This document shows positions 8,320-16,621 of a stretch of 64,000 nt of DNA, one piece after another (the stretch's first letter is position 1; every line of letters begins with the position of its first letter). The translations under genes and the position numbers were made by a program. The notes under the pieces were generated by a model. That model had not been told where the DNA came from and made no database searches. It was given only the letters and a program-made list of their open reading frames with translations. The stretch comes from Frigoribacterium sp. Leaf415 (GTDB taxonomy: Bacteria > Actinomycetota > Actinomycetes > Actinomycetales > Microbacteriaceae), in assembly GCF_001424645.1 (NCBI RefSeq), contig NZ_LMQR01000001.1, positions 1,670,149 through 1,734,148 of the forward strand, read 5' to 3'.

Positions 8320-9209
8320 TGCTGGCGGCGGGGGTCGAGGGCGGCACGCAGGGTGTCGCCGAGGCTGATGATGCTGAGCACGGTCACGGCCAGGAACAGC
8401 GCCGGGAAGACGAGCAGGTGCGGTGCGTTCTGGAACTGGCTCGACGCGCTCGAGAGCTGCAGGCCCCACGAGATGGCAGGAGCCTCGAGCCCGATGCCCA
8501 GATAGGTCAACGAGCTCTCGGCGACGATCACGCCACCGACCGTGATGGTCGCGACGACGAAGACCGGCGAGAGCGAGCTCGGCAGCACGTAGCGCGTCAC
8601 GATGCGCCAGGTCGAGAGGCCCATGGTGCGCGCGGCGAGCACGAAGTCCGCCTGCCGCACCGAGCGCACCGAACCGCGGACGAGGCGCGCCATCGTCGGC
8701 CAGCCGAACAGGGCGAGCACCAGCGAGACCGTCAGCACGGACCGCTCGCCCGCGCTGTTCAGCACCACGACGGCGCCCAGCAGCAGGGGGAAGCCGAGGA
8801 AGACGTCGGTCAGGCGCGACAGGGCCGCGTCGACGATGCCGCCGTACAGACCGGCGATCGTGCCCACGACGATCGCCACGACCATCGACAGCACCGTGGT
8901 CAGCAGGCCGACGGACAAGGAGGCGCGGGTGCCGTGGATCACGTTGGCGTAGACGTCGCAGCCCTGCAGGTCGAACCCGAAGGGGTGACCGCCCGTCGGG
9001 TCGGCACCGCTGAGGTTGAGGTCGCAGACGCGCGGGTCGCCGTGACCGAACAGGCCGGCGAAGAGGCCGGGGAAGATCGCGATCAGGGCCAGCACGGCGA
9101 TCACGGCGGCCGGCACGAAGAACCCCGGACGCCGGACGGCACGCCTCAAGGGGTGACGACGACCGTCGGCGAGCGACGGGGCGACGGGGGTGGTGAAGCT
9201 CTCGGTCAT
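8316..9209 (-). CDS. Peptide ABC transporter permease (DppC type)
   Basis: A 297-residue inner-membrane permease, one half of the importer channel. The N-terminal extension, first membrane segment (about 30-55), a periplasmic stretch with two Cys around a DLNLSGADPTGGHPFG motif, and the later five segments follow the DppC/OppC plan. The EAA loop for ATPase contact is visible as VLAARTMGLSTWRIVTRYVL, followed by SSLSPVFVV. Both ends overlap neighbours by 4 bp (ATGA), so it is translated as part of the polycistron. Confidence 0.94.
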   Translation of the reverse strand: MTESFTTPVAPSLADGRRHPLRRAVRRPGFFVPAAVIAVLALIAIFPGLFAGLFGHGDPRVCDLNLSGADPTGGHPFGFDLQGCDVYANVIHGTRASLSVGLLTTVLSMVVAIVVGTIAGLYGGIVDAALSRLTDVFLGFPLLLGAVVVLNSAGERSVLTVSLVLALFGWPTMARLVRGSVRSVRQADFVLAARTMGLSTWRIVTRYVLPSSLSPVFVVATITVGGVIVAESSLTYLGIGLEAPAISWGLQLSSASSQFQNAPHLLVFPALFLAVTVLSIISLGDTLRAALDPRRQQ

Positions 9210-10135
9210 CGGCGCACTCTCGGGTCGAGCAGGGCATGGATCGCGTCGACCAGGAGGCTGGTGACGAGGAAGACGAGGATCAGCGCGGTCGAGATGCCGA
9301 CCACCGTGGCGCCCTCGTGGCTGCGGATGGCCCCGAAGAGCAGGTTGCCGACGCCCGGCAGGTTGAAGATGCCCTCGATGATGACCGTGCCGCCGAGCAG
9401 GTAGCCGAGGTCGGTCGCGAGGAACGTCGCGGTCGGGATCAACGAGTTGCGCATCACGTGCACCCCGATGACCCGCCGCGGCGTGAGTCCCTTGGCCCGA
9501 GCCGTCCGGACGTAGTCCGAGCTCAGGTTCTCGAGCACGGAGGCGCGGGTCAGGCGCGACACCGAGGCCAGGCCGAACAGCGCGATCACGATGGCGGGCA
9601 GCACGTAGGCCGTCGGCCACCCGGTCGTCACGCCGGCGACGGGGAACCAGTCGAGCCGGACCGCGAAGACGAGCTGCAGCGTCACGCCCACCACGAAGAC
9701 CGGGATCGCGCTGGCGACGATGGTGCCGCCGAGGATGGTCCGGTCGACCAGCGTGCCGCGCTTCAGCGCCGACACCACGCCGAGGCCGATGCCCACGACG
9801 ATCTCGAGCAGCCAGGCCGACAGGGCGAGCGTGACGGTGACCGGCCACCGGCTGGCCATCTGGTCGGCGACCGACTGCCCGGTGAAGGTCGTGCCGAAGT
9901 CGCCCCGGAAGAGCCCGCCGATGTAGCGCGTGTACTGCTGCCAGAGCGGCTCGTCGAGGTGGTACTCGGCGCGCAGGGCGCGGACGACCGCGTCGCTGAG
10001 CGGACGGTCCCCGCCGAGCGCCCTGATCGGGTCGCCGGGCAGGGCGAAGACCATGACGTAGATCACGAAGGTCACGCCGACGAAGACGACGGCGAGGCCG
10101 CCGACGCGCTCGACCACGGCGAGGACGGTCTTCAT
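9206..10135 (-). CDS. Peptide ABC transporter permease (DppB type)
   Basis: A 309-residue permease, partner of the DppC-like protein. It begins with the family N terminus: first membrane segment VGGLAVVFVGVTFVIYVMVF, then the LPGDPIRAL motif and the periplasmic EYHLDEPLWQQY region. The EAA loop is VRTARAKGLTPRRVIGVHVM, followed by RNSLIPTATF. Six membrane helices are expected. The ATG at 10135 overlaps the peptidase stop. The order binding protein, peptidase, DppB, DppC is one operon. Confidence 0.94.
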   Translation of the reverse strand: MKTVLAVVERVGGLAVVFVGVTFVIYVMVFALPGDPIRALGGDRPLSDAVVRALRAEYHLDEPLWQQYTRYIGGLFRGDFGTTFTGQSVADQMASRWPVTVTLALSAWLLEIVVGIGLGVVSALKRGTLVDRTILGGTIVASAIPVFVVGVTLQLVFAVRLDWFPVAGVTTGWPTAYVLPAIVIALFGLASVSRLTRASVLENLSSDYVRTARAKGLTPRRVIGVHVMRNSLIPTATFLATDLGYLLGGTVIIEGIFNLPGVGNLLFGAIRSHEGATVVGISTALILVFLVTSLLVDAIHALLDPRVRR

Positions 10136-11571
10136 CGTGGGGCCGGCCCGGTCGCGTCCCCGGCTGTGCTTCCGGCCGCGAGGTGGGCCGCAGCCGCCAG
10201 CACGGCGCCGTACTGGACGCCCACCAGGCTCGAGATCGGGATGACCTCGGCCCGGTCGGCGGCCGCGGCCTCGGCCTGCCAGGCGGTGTACAGCACGGCG
10301 GTCTCGTCGACCAGGCGACGCAGGGGCGCCGTCGCCGTGCCGGCGACCGCCTCGGCCTCGACCGCACGGAGGAGCATGCCGCCGTAGCGCAGTCGGAAGC
10401 AGTGCACGAGGTCCTCGCAGGAGAAGCGCTCGGCGACGGTGGCGGGACGGACCGACTCCGGGCTCGCGGCCCGCGCACGGTCGACGGCCCCCATGCGGAC
10501 GAGCATCGGGACGAAGGCGCGCGAGGCCCGCAGGAAGGGCGACTCGAACGTGAGGAGGGGCTCCGCCCGCGAGAGGAGCTCGACGAGCGCCTCCCCCGTG
10601 GCGGTCATCTCACCGCCCGTCCGCCGCAGGAGGTCGGCGTACGACTCGTCGGTCGGCGACTCGTCGTCGGCGTCGGGGTGCTTCCAGTACGGCAGCTCGG
10701 CCACGACCCCGAGGGTGCCGTGTCGGCTCGCGTACTCGCTCGACGACGAGCCGGCGATCTCGAGCGCGGGGTCGATCCCGAGCGACTCGAGGTAGTCGTA
10801 GGCGTCGGCGATCGTGCCGGTGCCGAACACCGCCGGCGCGTACCGCTCGAGGAACGGCGACTCGGGCTCGCCCGTGTCGAGCGGCAGCCCGAGCGACGCG
10901 GGCACCGCGTGCAGCACCTCGGTCAACTCGGGCACCGGACGGCTCAGGTAGTAGTAGACGCCGCCCATCTCGCCGTTGTGGAGGCTCACGTAGAGATCGG
11001 GCCGCAGCTCGTCGATCAGGCGCATCAAGCCGAGCGTCTCGGGCATCACGCGGTCGAAGTAGGCGTCCTTGTACGAGGTCGGGAAGGTCCACTCGACCTG
11101 CTCGTCGGGCGCCGGCCGGTAGAAGCGCCGTGCGTAGTGGCCCCGGTCCCCCGGGTCGGCGAACCAGCCCTCGTTGAGGCGGCCGCCGTCGGGGTCGATG
11201 CTCGGCACGATGTGCCAGGTGGCGTCGAGCGCCGTCCGCAGGTCGTCGTCGGCGCAGAGCGTCTCGGCGAGGTGGATCGCCGTCCACGACCCGATCGGCT
11301 CGTTGGGGTGGACCCCGCCGACGATCAGGTGGTCGCGCGAGCCCGAGCCGACGGAGTACATCGGGATCGGCTCGCCCAGGCGGCTCGTCGCCACCCGTCG
11401 ACTCGAGACGAGACCGGGGTTCTCGCGCTCGAGGCGGGCGAAGTGCCGCCAGAGGTCGTCGAGGGTGGGGAACCCGTCGAGCGGGGGCACCGCCCCGGCC
11501 CGACGGACGATGTCGTCCGTCGAGCCGACGACGGCGGAGGAGGCGCGGGTGACGCGGTCGTGGATCGTCAC
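10132..11571 (-). CDS. M14-family zinc carboxypeptidase in the peptide uptake operon
   Basis: A 479-residue metallocarboxypeptidase. Zinc ligands of the M14 fold are visible: HPNE (His and Glu) in VGGVHPNEPIGSW, and the third His in YVSLHNGEMGG. The substrate-binding region has PSIDPDGGRLNEGW, and the catalytic Glu is likely that in VVAELPYW. About 130 C-terminal residues form an extra helical domain. The GTG start at 11571 overlaps the binding protein stop (GTGA). No signal peptide is present, so it should act in the cytosol on imported peptides. The usual neighbours of Dpp systems do not include this enzyme, so the operon looks like a dedicated uptake-and-trim pathway. Confidence 0.86.
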   Translation of the reverse strand: MTIHDRVTRASSAVVGSTDDIVRRAGAVPPLDGFPTLDDLWRHFARLERENPGLVSSRRVATSRLGEPIPMYSVGSGSRDHLIVGGVHPNEPIGSWTAIHLAETLCADDDLRTALDATWHIVPSIDPDGGRLNEGWFADPGDRGHYARRFYRPAPDEQVEWTFPTSYKDAYFDRVMPETLGLMRLIDELRPDLYVSLHNGEMGGVYYYLSRPVPELTEVLHAVPASLGLPLDTGEPESPFLERYAPAVFGTGTIADAYDYLESLGIDPALEIAGSSSSEYASRHGTLGVVAELPYWKHPDADDESPTDESYADLLRRTGGEMTATGEALVELLSRAEPLLTFESPFLRASRAFVPMLVRMGAVDRARAASPESVRPATVAERFSCEDLVHCFRLRYGGMLLRAVEAEAVAGTATAPLRRLVDETAVLYTAWQAEAAAADRAEVIPISSLVGVQYGAVLAAAAHLAAGSTAGDATGPAPR

Positions 11572-13163
11572 TGCAGGGTGATCCCCTGCACGATCGGGCT
11601 GCCCGCGGCCTGCGGCAGCGTCGCGATCTTCTCGCTGGTCACGTACGAGTACTTGTCGGAGAAGGTGGGCGCGACCGGGAAGTCCTCGAGCACCCGCTCC
11701 TGCACGGCCCGGTAGGCGTCGGTCGCGGCCTCGGGCGTCGCGGCCTGGTCGGCCGTGTCGAGCAGCGCGTCGACGTCGGGCGAGCTGTACCAGGTGCAGT
11801 CGTGGCACCCGCCGGCCTCGGTGAACAGCGATCGCAGCGTGTTCTGCTGGCTGACGTAGAGGGCGCCCCAGTGGCCGAAGTGCGGCCCGGCCGTGGTGCG
11901 GTCGACGAGCCCCTGGTAGTACTCGGCCCAGTCGGTGCTCGGCTTGGCCACGACGTCGTCGATGCCGAGGTTCTGGCGGATCTGGTTCGCGTAGGCCTCG
12001 AACAGCGAGTCGACGCCGCTGCCGCCGGGGTAGACGATCTCCATGGTGCCGTCGAAGCCCCCGGCCTCGGCCAACAGGGCCTTCGCCGCGTCGGGGTCGA
12101 ACTCGCAGAACTCGCCGCAGAGGCCGTCCGGCGTGCCCGTCATGGCGGACGGGGTGAAGGCCGTGGCCGGCTCGTAGAGGCCGCCGTAGATGGCGGTGTT
12201 CACGGCGTCGCGGTCGATCGACATCGAGATGGCCTGTCGCACGCGGACGTCCGAGTAGCGCTCGTCGGTCAGCGGGAAGCCGAGGTAGTCGATGCCCGGG
12301 GCGTCGAACGAGTACAGCCGGTCGCCGAAGTCCGCCTCGGCGGAGGTCATCTTGGACGCGGGGAGGAACAGCACGTCGGCGTTGCCCGCGAGCACGTCGG
12401 TGTACGCGGTGTTCTGATCGCTGTAGCTGCGGTAGGTGATGCTGTCGACCTGGGCGGCGTCGTCGCCCTGGTAGTCGGCGTACTTCTCGACCGTGAACTC
12501 GGCGTCGTCGACCCAGGGCTCGGTCATCTCGAACGGGCCGTTGCCGACGGGCTCGCGGTCGTACGCGTCCAAGTCGTCGTACGCCGACTCGGGCATCGGG
12601 TAGAAGCCGGTCTGGGCCTGGCTGATCTGCAGGGGGAACTGGCTGTCGGCGTGCGTCAGCTCGACCGTGAACGTCGTGTCGTCGACGACCGTGAGGCCGC
12701 TCATGGTGCTCGCGGTGGGCTCGCCCTCGGCGGGGTTGAGGTCGGCGTAGCCGACGATGCCGGCGAGTTGGCCGCTGTTCTCGAAGGCGTTGGCGGCGTC
12801 GGCCGTGTAGTTCCAGGCGTCGACGTAGCTCATGGCGGTGACGGGGGTGCCGTCCTGGAAGGTCCAGCCGTCGCGCAGGGTGATGGTCCAGGTCACGTTG
12901 TCGTCGGACTCGACCGACTCGGCCTGGACGTACGTGATCGCGTTGTCCGCGTCGACCGAGACGAGCGGGGCGAACAGGCTCATCACCTGCGTGAAGGCCA
13001 CGGTCTGACGCCCGGGGGTCAGGTGGTCCGGCTCTCCCGTCGCGTAGACGAAGGTGCCGCCCGCGTCGGCGGACGAGCTGTCGCCTCCGGCGGCACAGCC
13101 TCCGAGGGTGAGGGCCACGACGGTGGCGGCGGCGGTGACGAGGGTCGTACGGGTGGCTCTCAT
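11568..13163 (-). CDS. Peptide-binding lipoprotein of the ABC importer (family 5 solute-binding protein)
   Basis: A 531-residue extracellular solute-binding lipoprotein. The ATG at 13163 follows a GGAGGACAC ribosome-binding site and gives a good signal peptide with lipobox TLGGC. The mature part carries family 5 landmarks: a start such as GGTFVYATGEPDHLTPGRQT, and later RVRQAISMSIDRDAVNTAIYGG. The length fits DppA/OppA relatives. It is the first gene of the minus-strand peptide operon and so probably sets specificity. Upstream are a possible -10 (TAGCGT at 13236-13241) and a palindrome at 13279-13304. Confidence 0.92.
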   Translation of the reverse strand: MRATRTTLVTAAATVVALTLGGCAAGGDSSSADAGGTFVYATGEPDHLTPGRQTVAFTQVMSLFAPLVSVDADNAITYVQAESVESDDNVTWTITLRDGWTFQDGTPVTAMSYVDAWNYTADAANAFENSGQLAGIVGYADLNPAEGEPTASTMSGLTVVDDTTFTVELTHADSQFPLQISQAQTGFYPMPESAYDDLDAYDREPVGNGPFEMTEPWVDDAEFTVEKYADYQGDDAAQVDSITYRSYSDQNTAYTDVLAGNADVLFLPASKMTSAEADFGDRLYSFDAPGIDYLGFPLTDERYSDVRVRQAISMSIDRDAVNTAIYGGLYEPATAFTPSAMTGTPDGLCGEFCEFDPDAAKALLAEAGGFDGTMEIVYPGGSGVDSLFEAYANQIRQNLGIDDVVAKPSTDWAEYYQGLVDRTTAGPHFGHWGALYVSQQNTLRSLFTEAGGCHDCTWYSSPDVDALLDTADQAATPEAATDAYRAVQERVLEDFPVAPTFSDKYSYVTSEKIATLPQAAGSPIVQGITLQ

Positions 13164-13235
13164 GTGTCCTCCAGCGCCCGGGGCGGGGCGGGTCGGGTGG
13201 TGCACTCCGATGCCGTGACGAGACGGTGTGACGCC

Positions 13236-13241
13236 ACGCTA
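13236..13241 (-). promoter_or_regulatory. Putative -10 of the peptide uptake operon
   Basis: TAGCGT on the minus strand, 72 nt before the lipoprotein start codon. A weak -35 (TTCCGT) would lie about 18 nt upstream. The GTTTCA palindrome is just beyond it. Confidence 0.35.
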
Positions 13242-13278
13242 GGGAGGGGTGGCCACTCGACGGAAGACCTCGGCCTCA

Positions 13279-13304
13279 AAAGTTTCACTACTTTTTGAAA
13301 CCTT
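13279..13304. promoter_or_regulatory. Palindromic operator candidate upstream of the peptide operon
   Basis: GTTTCA at 13282-13287 and TGAAAC at 13296-13301 are separated by 8 bp, with further A/T pairing outside one mismatch. It lies in an AT-richer patch between divergently placed functions. The same half-sites and spacing recur at 15491-15510 before the PaiB gene. Confidence 0.6.
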
Positions 13305-13343
13305 CACGACGAGGAAACATCGTCGAAACACCCGCGCCGAGGG

Positions 13344-14852
13344 TCAGGACGTCCGGTGGGTCCAACGGCCGCCCAGGAGAGTGCCCGAGACCGGGAGCCG
13401 CCGGAGGTCGTCGTCGGTCGCGGTGAGCGGGTCGGCGTCGGTGACGACGAGATCGGCGACGGAGCCGACCTCCACCCTCGCCCGGCCGCCCGTGGAGGCC
13501 GCGAGCGCCGCCGAGGCGACCACGCGCTGCTCGGGGTGCCACGGCTCGCGTCCGTCGCGCGACCGCGAGATCGCCGCGGCCATCGCCACCCAGGGGTCGA
13601 GCGGGGCCACCGGTGCGTCCGACCCGAGCCTGAGGCTCACCCCCGCGGCGACGAGGCTCTCGAACGGGTAGGCGCGGTCGGTCCGGCCAGCCCAGAGCCG
13701 GTCGGCCACGTCGCGGTCGTCCATGGCGTGCTCGGGCTGCACGCTGGCCACGATGCCGAGGCGCGCGAACCGGTCGACGTCGCGCGCGTCGAGCAACTGC
13801 GCGTGCTCGATGCTGCCGCCGCAGCCGACCTGCTCGAGGGCGTCGAGCGCCTGGGCGTTCGCGGCGTCGCCGATCGCGTGCACGGCCGGCACGAACCCCG
13901 CCGAGGAGGCGCGGCGCAGCCACCCGACGAGCTCGTCGGTCTCGTAGATGCGCACCCCCCGGGCCGCGGGGTCGCCCTCGAGCCCCGGGTACGGGTCGTG
14001 GCACCACGCGGTGCGGGTGCCGAGGGAGCCGTCGGTGATGATCTTGAACGGCCCCATGGTGACGAGGCCGTCGGTGCCCGGGATCACGTCACCGGTGCGC
14101 AGCCCGCGGGCGACGACGGCGTCGAGGTCGCGCGGGTAGACCCCGGGACGGATGCGCAGCCCGCGGGTCCCACCGGCCACGCGCCGGCTCCAGCGGTCGA
14201 GCGACAGCGTCATCTCGAGGTCGACGACGCCGACGACCCCCCGCGCGGCGGCCGCGTCGACGGCCTCGCCGACCCACCGGTCGAGCTGCTCGTCCGGCAC
14301 GACGCTCACGGCGGCGCTGACGTCGAAGGCCGGCTGCTCGCGCAGCAGGCCGGTCGGGTGGTCGGCGTGACCGTGACGGGCCAGGGCGGACGAGTCGAGC
14401 CAGACGGAGTGCAGGTCGTTGCTGACCAGGACGACCGACACGTCGCCCGCCACCGAGTCGAGCAGCGCACGACTCGGGGCGTCGGGCCAGAGCGCGTCCT
14501 GGAAGCCGTAGCCGACGAGGGTGCCGCCCGCCTCGACCGGCTCGTCGCGCAGGCGCTCCCCCACGATCGAGGCCGCCTCGGCGGCGGACCGCGCCCGCGA
14601 CAGGTCGAGCCGACGCCGCACCAGCGCCCACTGGTCCATGTGGACGTGGGAGTCCCAGAGGCCCGGGGCGAGCCAGCGGCCGTCGAGGTCGACCACCTCG
14701 GCACCGTCGGGGGCGAGACCGGACGCGAGGGCGACGACTCGGCCGCCGTCGAGCAGGACGTCCACGGGGGCGGGCCCGCCGCCGACCAGGCGGACGTCCC
14801 TCAGCAGCGTCCGTCGCGCCTCCTCGGCCCGGGTGCCGCCGCCGACCGTCAT
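13344..14852 (-). CDS. YtcJ-like metal-dependent amidohydrolase
   Basis: A 502-residue amidohydrolase of the YtcJ/NfdA branch. Metal and catalytic residues are visible in order: HVH in LWDSHVHMDQWALV, Lys in MGPFKIITDGSLGTRTAW, His in VPAVHAIGDAANAQAL, His in GSIEHAQLLDARDV, and Asp in LGSDAPVAPLDPW. The N-terminal beta-sandwich LLRDVRLVGGG and C-terminal strand DPLTATDDDLRRLPV are typical. The true substrate of this branch is usually unknown (N-formyl or other amide compounds). The ATG at 14852 overlaps the PaiB gene stop (ATGA), so the two are co-translated. Confidence 0.88.
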   Translation of the reverse strand: MTVGGGTRAEEARRTLLRDVRLVGGGPAPVDVLLDGGRVVALASGLAPDGAEVVDLDGRWLAPGLWDSHVHMDQWALVRRRLDLSRARSAAEAASIVGERLRDEPVEAGGTLVGYGFQDALWPDAPSRALLDSVAGDVSVVLVSNDLHSVWLDSSALARHGHADHPTGLLREQPAFDVSAAVSVVPDEQLDRWVGEAVDAAAARGVVGVVDLEMTLSLDRWSRRVAGGTRGLRIRPGVYPRDLDAVVARGLRTGDVIPGTDGLVTMGPFKIITDGSLGTRTAWCHDPYPGLEGDPAARGVRIYETDELVGWLRRASSAGFVPAVHAIGDAANAQALDALEQVGCGGSIEHAQLLDARDVDRFARLGIVASVQPEHAMDDRDVADRLWAGRTDRAYPFESLVAAGVSLRLGSDAPVAPLDPWVAMAAAISRSRDGREPWHPEQRVVASAALAASTGGRARVEVGSVADLVVTDADPLTATDDDLRRLPVSGTLLGGRWTHRTS

Positions 14853-15472
14853 CGGTCGCGCACCCGGCGCATCTCGGCGGCGAGCGCCGGCTGCGCGTAG
14901 TGCTCGCCGTGCTCGAGCTCGTCGACGATGCGGTCGACGACCTCGGGGGCCTTGTTCTGGCTGAGCTTCGCGCGGGCGTCGAACCGGGTCACGCGCAGGC
15001 GGATGCCGACGGTGCCCTTCGCGACGCGTCGCGAGCCCGCGTCGTCGAGGGTGAGCGTGGACGGCTCGGGCATGACGCGCTCGAAGTGGTCGACGAGCTC
15101 GCCCAGCACCCGGAAGTTCTCGTCGTCGGAGAGGATCTCGGGCGTGCCCCAGAGATGCGCCGTGACGTGGTTCCAGGTGGGGATGATCTGCTCGGCCGGG
15201 TACCAGCCGGGCGAGACGTAGCCGTGCGGGCCCTGGATGATCACCATGACCTCGTGCTCACCGAGCTCGTGCGACCGCTCGTCGGGGCGGCCGACGTGGC
15301 TGACGACCACGATGGCGTCGGGGTCGGCGGCGTCCTGCTCGAGCACGACCGGGTAGTGCGACGCCACGAGTCCCGCGGCCGTGTGGGACACGATCGTGGC
15401 CCACGGGTTCTCGCGGATCAACCGCTTGACCTCGTCGACGTCGGACAGGACGAACGTGGGGGTGTGCCGCAT
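14849..15472 (-). CDS. FMN-binding PaiB-family protein
   Basis: A 207-residue PaiB-type protein with a split-barrel FMN-binding fold. Typical stretches are MRHTPTFVLSDVDEVKRLIR, ATIVSHTAAGLVASHYPVVL, VVVSHVGRPD, VMVIIQGPHGYVSPGWY, TWNHVTAHLWG and, near the end, GIRLRVTRFDARAKLSQNK. In Bacillus PaiB was described as a negative regulator of sporulation and protease genes; many relatives are probably flavin or haem-binding enzymes. It is the first gene of a two-gene operon with the amidohydrolase. A long palindrome overlaps its promoter region. Confidence 0.88.
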   Translation of the reverse strand: MRHTPTFVLSDVDEVKRLIRENPWATIVSHTAAGLVASHYPVVLEQDAADPDAIVVVSHVGRPDERSHELGEHEVMVIIQGPHGYVSPGWYPAEQIIPTWNHVTAHLWGTPEILSDDENFRVLGELVDHFERVMPEPSTLTLDDAGSRRVAKGTVGIRLRVTRFDARAKLSQNKAPEVVDRIVDELEHGEHYAQPALAAEMRRVRDR

Positions 15473-15485
15473 GGTGTCACCCTGG

Positions 15486-15515
15486 CACAGGTTTCAGCCG
15501 CGACTGAAAGCTGTG
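15486..15515. promoter_or_regulatory. 30-bp palindromic operator candidate before the PaiB gene
   Basis: Outer arms CACAG/CTGTG and inner arms TTTCA/TGAAA (with one G-G mismatch between them) flank an 8-bp centre. The site ends 14 bp upstream of the start codon, a position suited to repression. The inner half-sites and spacing match the palindrome at 13279-13304. Confidence 0.65.
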
Positions 15516-15540
15516 ACACGCACGTAACACGACGGCCCGC

Positions 15541-16515
15541 TCAGACCTGGTCGGTCGGGCACCAGTAGAGCTTGCGGCCGGCGGCCATCTCCATCACGAC
15601 GTTCGTGCCGCAGACCCGGCAGGGCAGGCCCTCGCGGTGGTAGACCCAGTGCCGGTCGGCCCGGCTGCGCAGCGCCTTGGCGTGCTGGGCCTTGGTGAGG
15701 CCGTCCATGGTCATCATCTGGCCGAGCTCGACGCCGCTCTTGAGCAGCTTCGTCCAGTCCTTGTACAGGGCGCGCAACACCTCTTCGGGCACCTGGTTGC
15801 CGGGCGTGTGCGGGTCGAGCCGGGCCCGGAACAGCAACTCGGCGCGGTAGATGTTGCCGATGCCGCTGACGACGCTCTGGTCCATCAACAGCAGGCCGAT
15901 CGGGGTGCGCTTCTTGCGGACGGTCGTGACGAAGCGGTCGCTGCCCTTCTTGGGCGAGTCGACCAGGGGGTCGGGGCCGAGCTTCGAGATCGCCAGGTCG
16001 ACCCCGGCCGCGTCGAGGACCTCGCACTTCGTCGGGCCACGGAGGTCGCCGACGGCGGTGTCGGTCAGCAACCGCACGCGCACCTGCCCGACGGGCTCGG
16101 GCGGGAACGACTCGATGTCGTCCTCGGTCTTCTCCTGCTCGGCCATGCGCACGCGCGTCCTGCGAGGGGCACCGATGCTGGCCATCGAGTCCTCGCCGTC
16201 GTCGTCGGGAGCGTTCTCGGCCTTGCGGGTCGCTGCCCGGCGCGTGCGCGACTCGGCCATCGAGTGGCCCGTGGCGATGTCACCGGCGAAGTCCCAGGCG
16301 CCGTAGAGCCCGAGGTGCACGTGCAGCCAGAGCCCGTTGTCGAACTCGAGGAACATCTGCTTGCCGACGGCCTTGGCGTCGACCATCGTGGCGCCGTCGA
16401 GCCGGGTCGCCCCGTCGGCGAACCGCCCCTGGGGCGAGCTCAGCTCGACGCGGTGGCCGACGAAGCTCTGCTCGAACTGGTTGGCGATGCGGTGGACGGA
16501 ATGGCCCTCGGGCAC
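15541..16515 (-). CDS. Fpg/Nei-family DNA glycosylase
   Basis: A 324-residue base-excision repair glycosylase/AP lyase. The GTG start at 16515 gives the conserved N terminus PEGHSVHRIANQFEQSF, with catalytic Pro2 and Glu3 after Met removal. The H2TH region includes LLMDQSVVSGIGNIYRAELL. The C-terminal zinc finger reads CRVCG, then about 15 residues, then YWCPTDQV; the expected fourth Cys is Asp here. About 60 charged residues are inserted near residues 85-140 (SRTRRAATRKAENA, DDDGEDS), which is longer than usual. The actinobacterial Nei branch is the best fit. A hairpin separates it from rpiB upstream. Confidence 0.9.
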   Translation of the reverse strand: MPEGHSVHRIANQFEQSFVGHRVELSSPQGRFADGATRLDGATMVDAKAVGKQMFLEFDNGLWLHVHLGLYGAWDFAGDIATGHSMAESRTRRAATRKAENAPDDDGEDSMASIGAPRRTRVRMAEQEKTEDDIESFPPEPVGQVRVRLLTDTAVGDLRGPTKCEVLDAAGVDLAISKLGPDPLVDSPKKGSDRFVTTVRKKRTPIGLLLMDQSVVSGIGNIYRAELLFRARLDPHTPGNQVPEEVLRALYKDWTKLLKSGVELGQMMTMDGLTKAQHAKALRSRADRHWVYHREGLPCRVCGTNVVMEMAAGRKLYWCPTDQV

Positions 16516-16574
16516 GGCGGCACCTCTCTCGGTGGTCGGTGTGACGGTCTCACGCGGGACGGCGGAGACGACGG

Positions 16575-16606
16575 AGCGGCGAGGCCCCGGTCGGGGTCTC
16601 GCCGCT
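16575..16606. terminator. Hairpin terminator after rpiB
   Basis: Arms AGCGGCGAGGCCCCG and CGGGGTCTCGCCGCT with one G-T wobble and a 2-nt centre. It lies between the rpiB stop and the glycosylase start on the minus strand. Confidence 0.7.
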
Positions 16607-16621
16607 CTCGACGTTACGTCG

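Noticed and set aside
4557..13163. Beta-lactam resistance island
   Set aside because: The serine hydrolase has no export signal, its third motif is HSG, and its partners are peptide transport genes. No mobile element borders the region.
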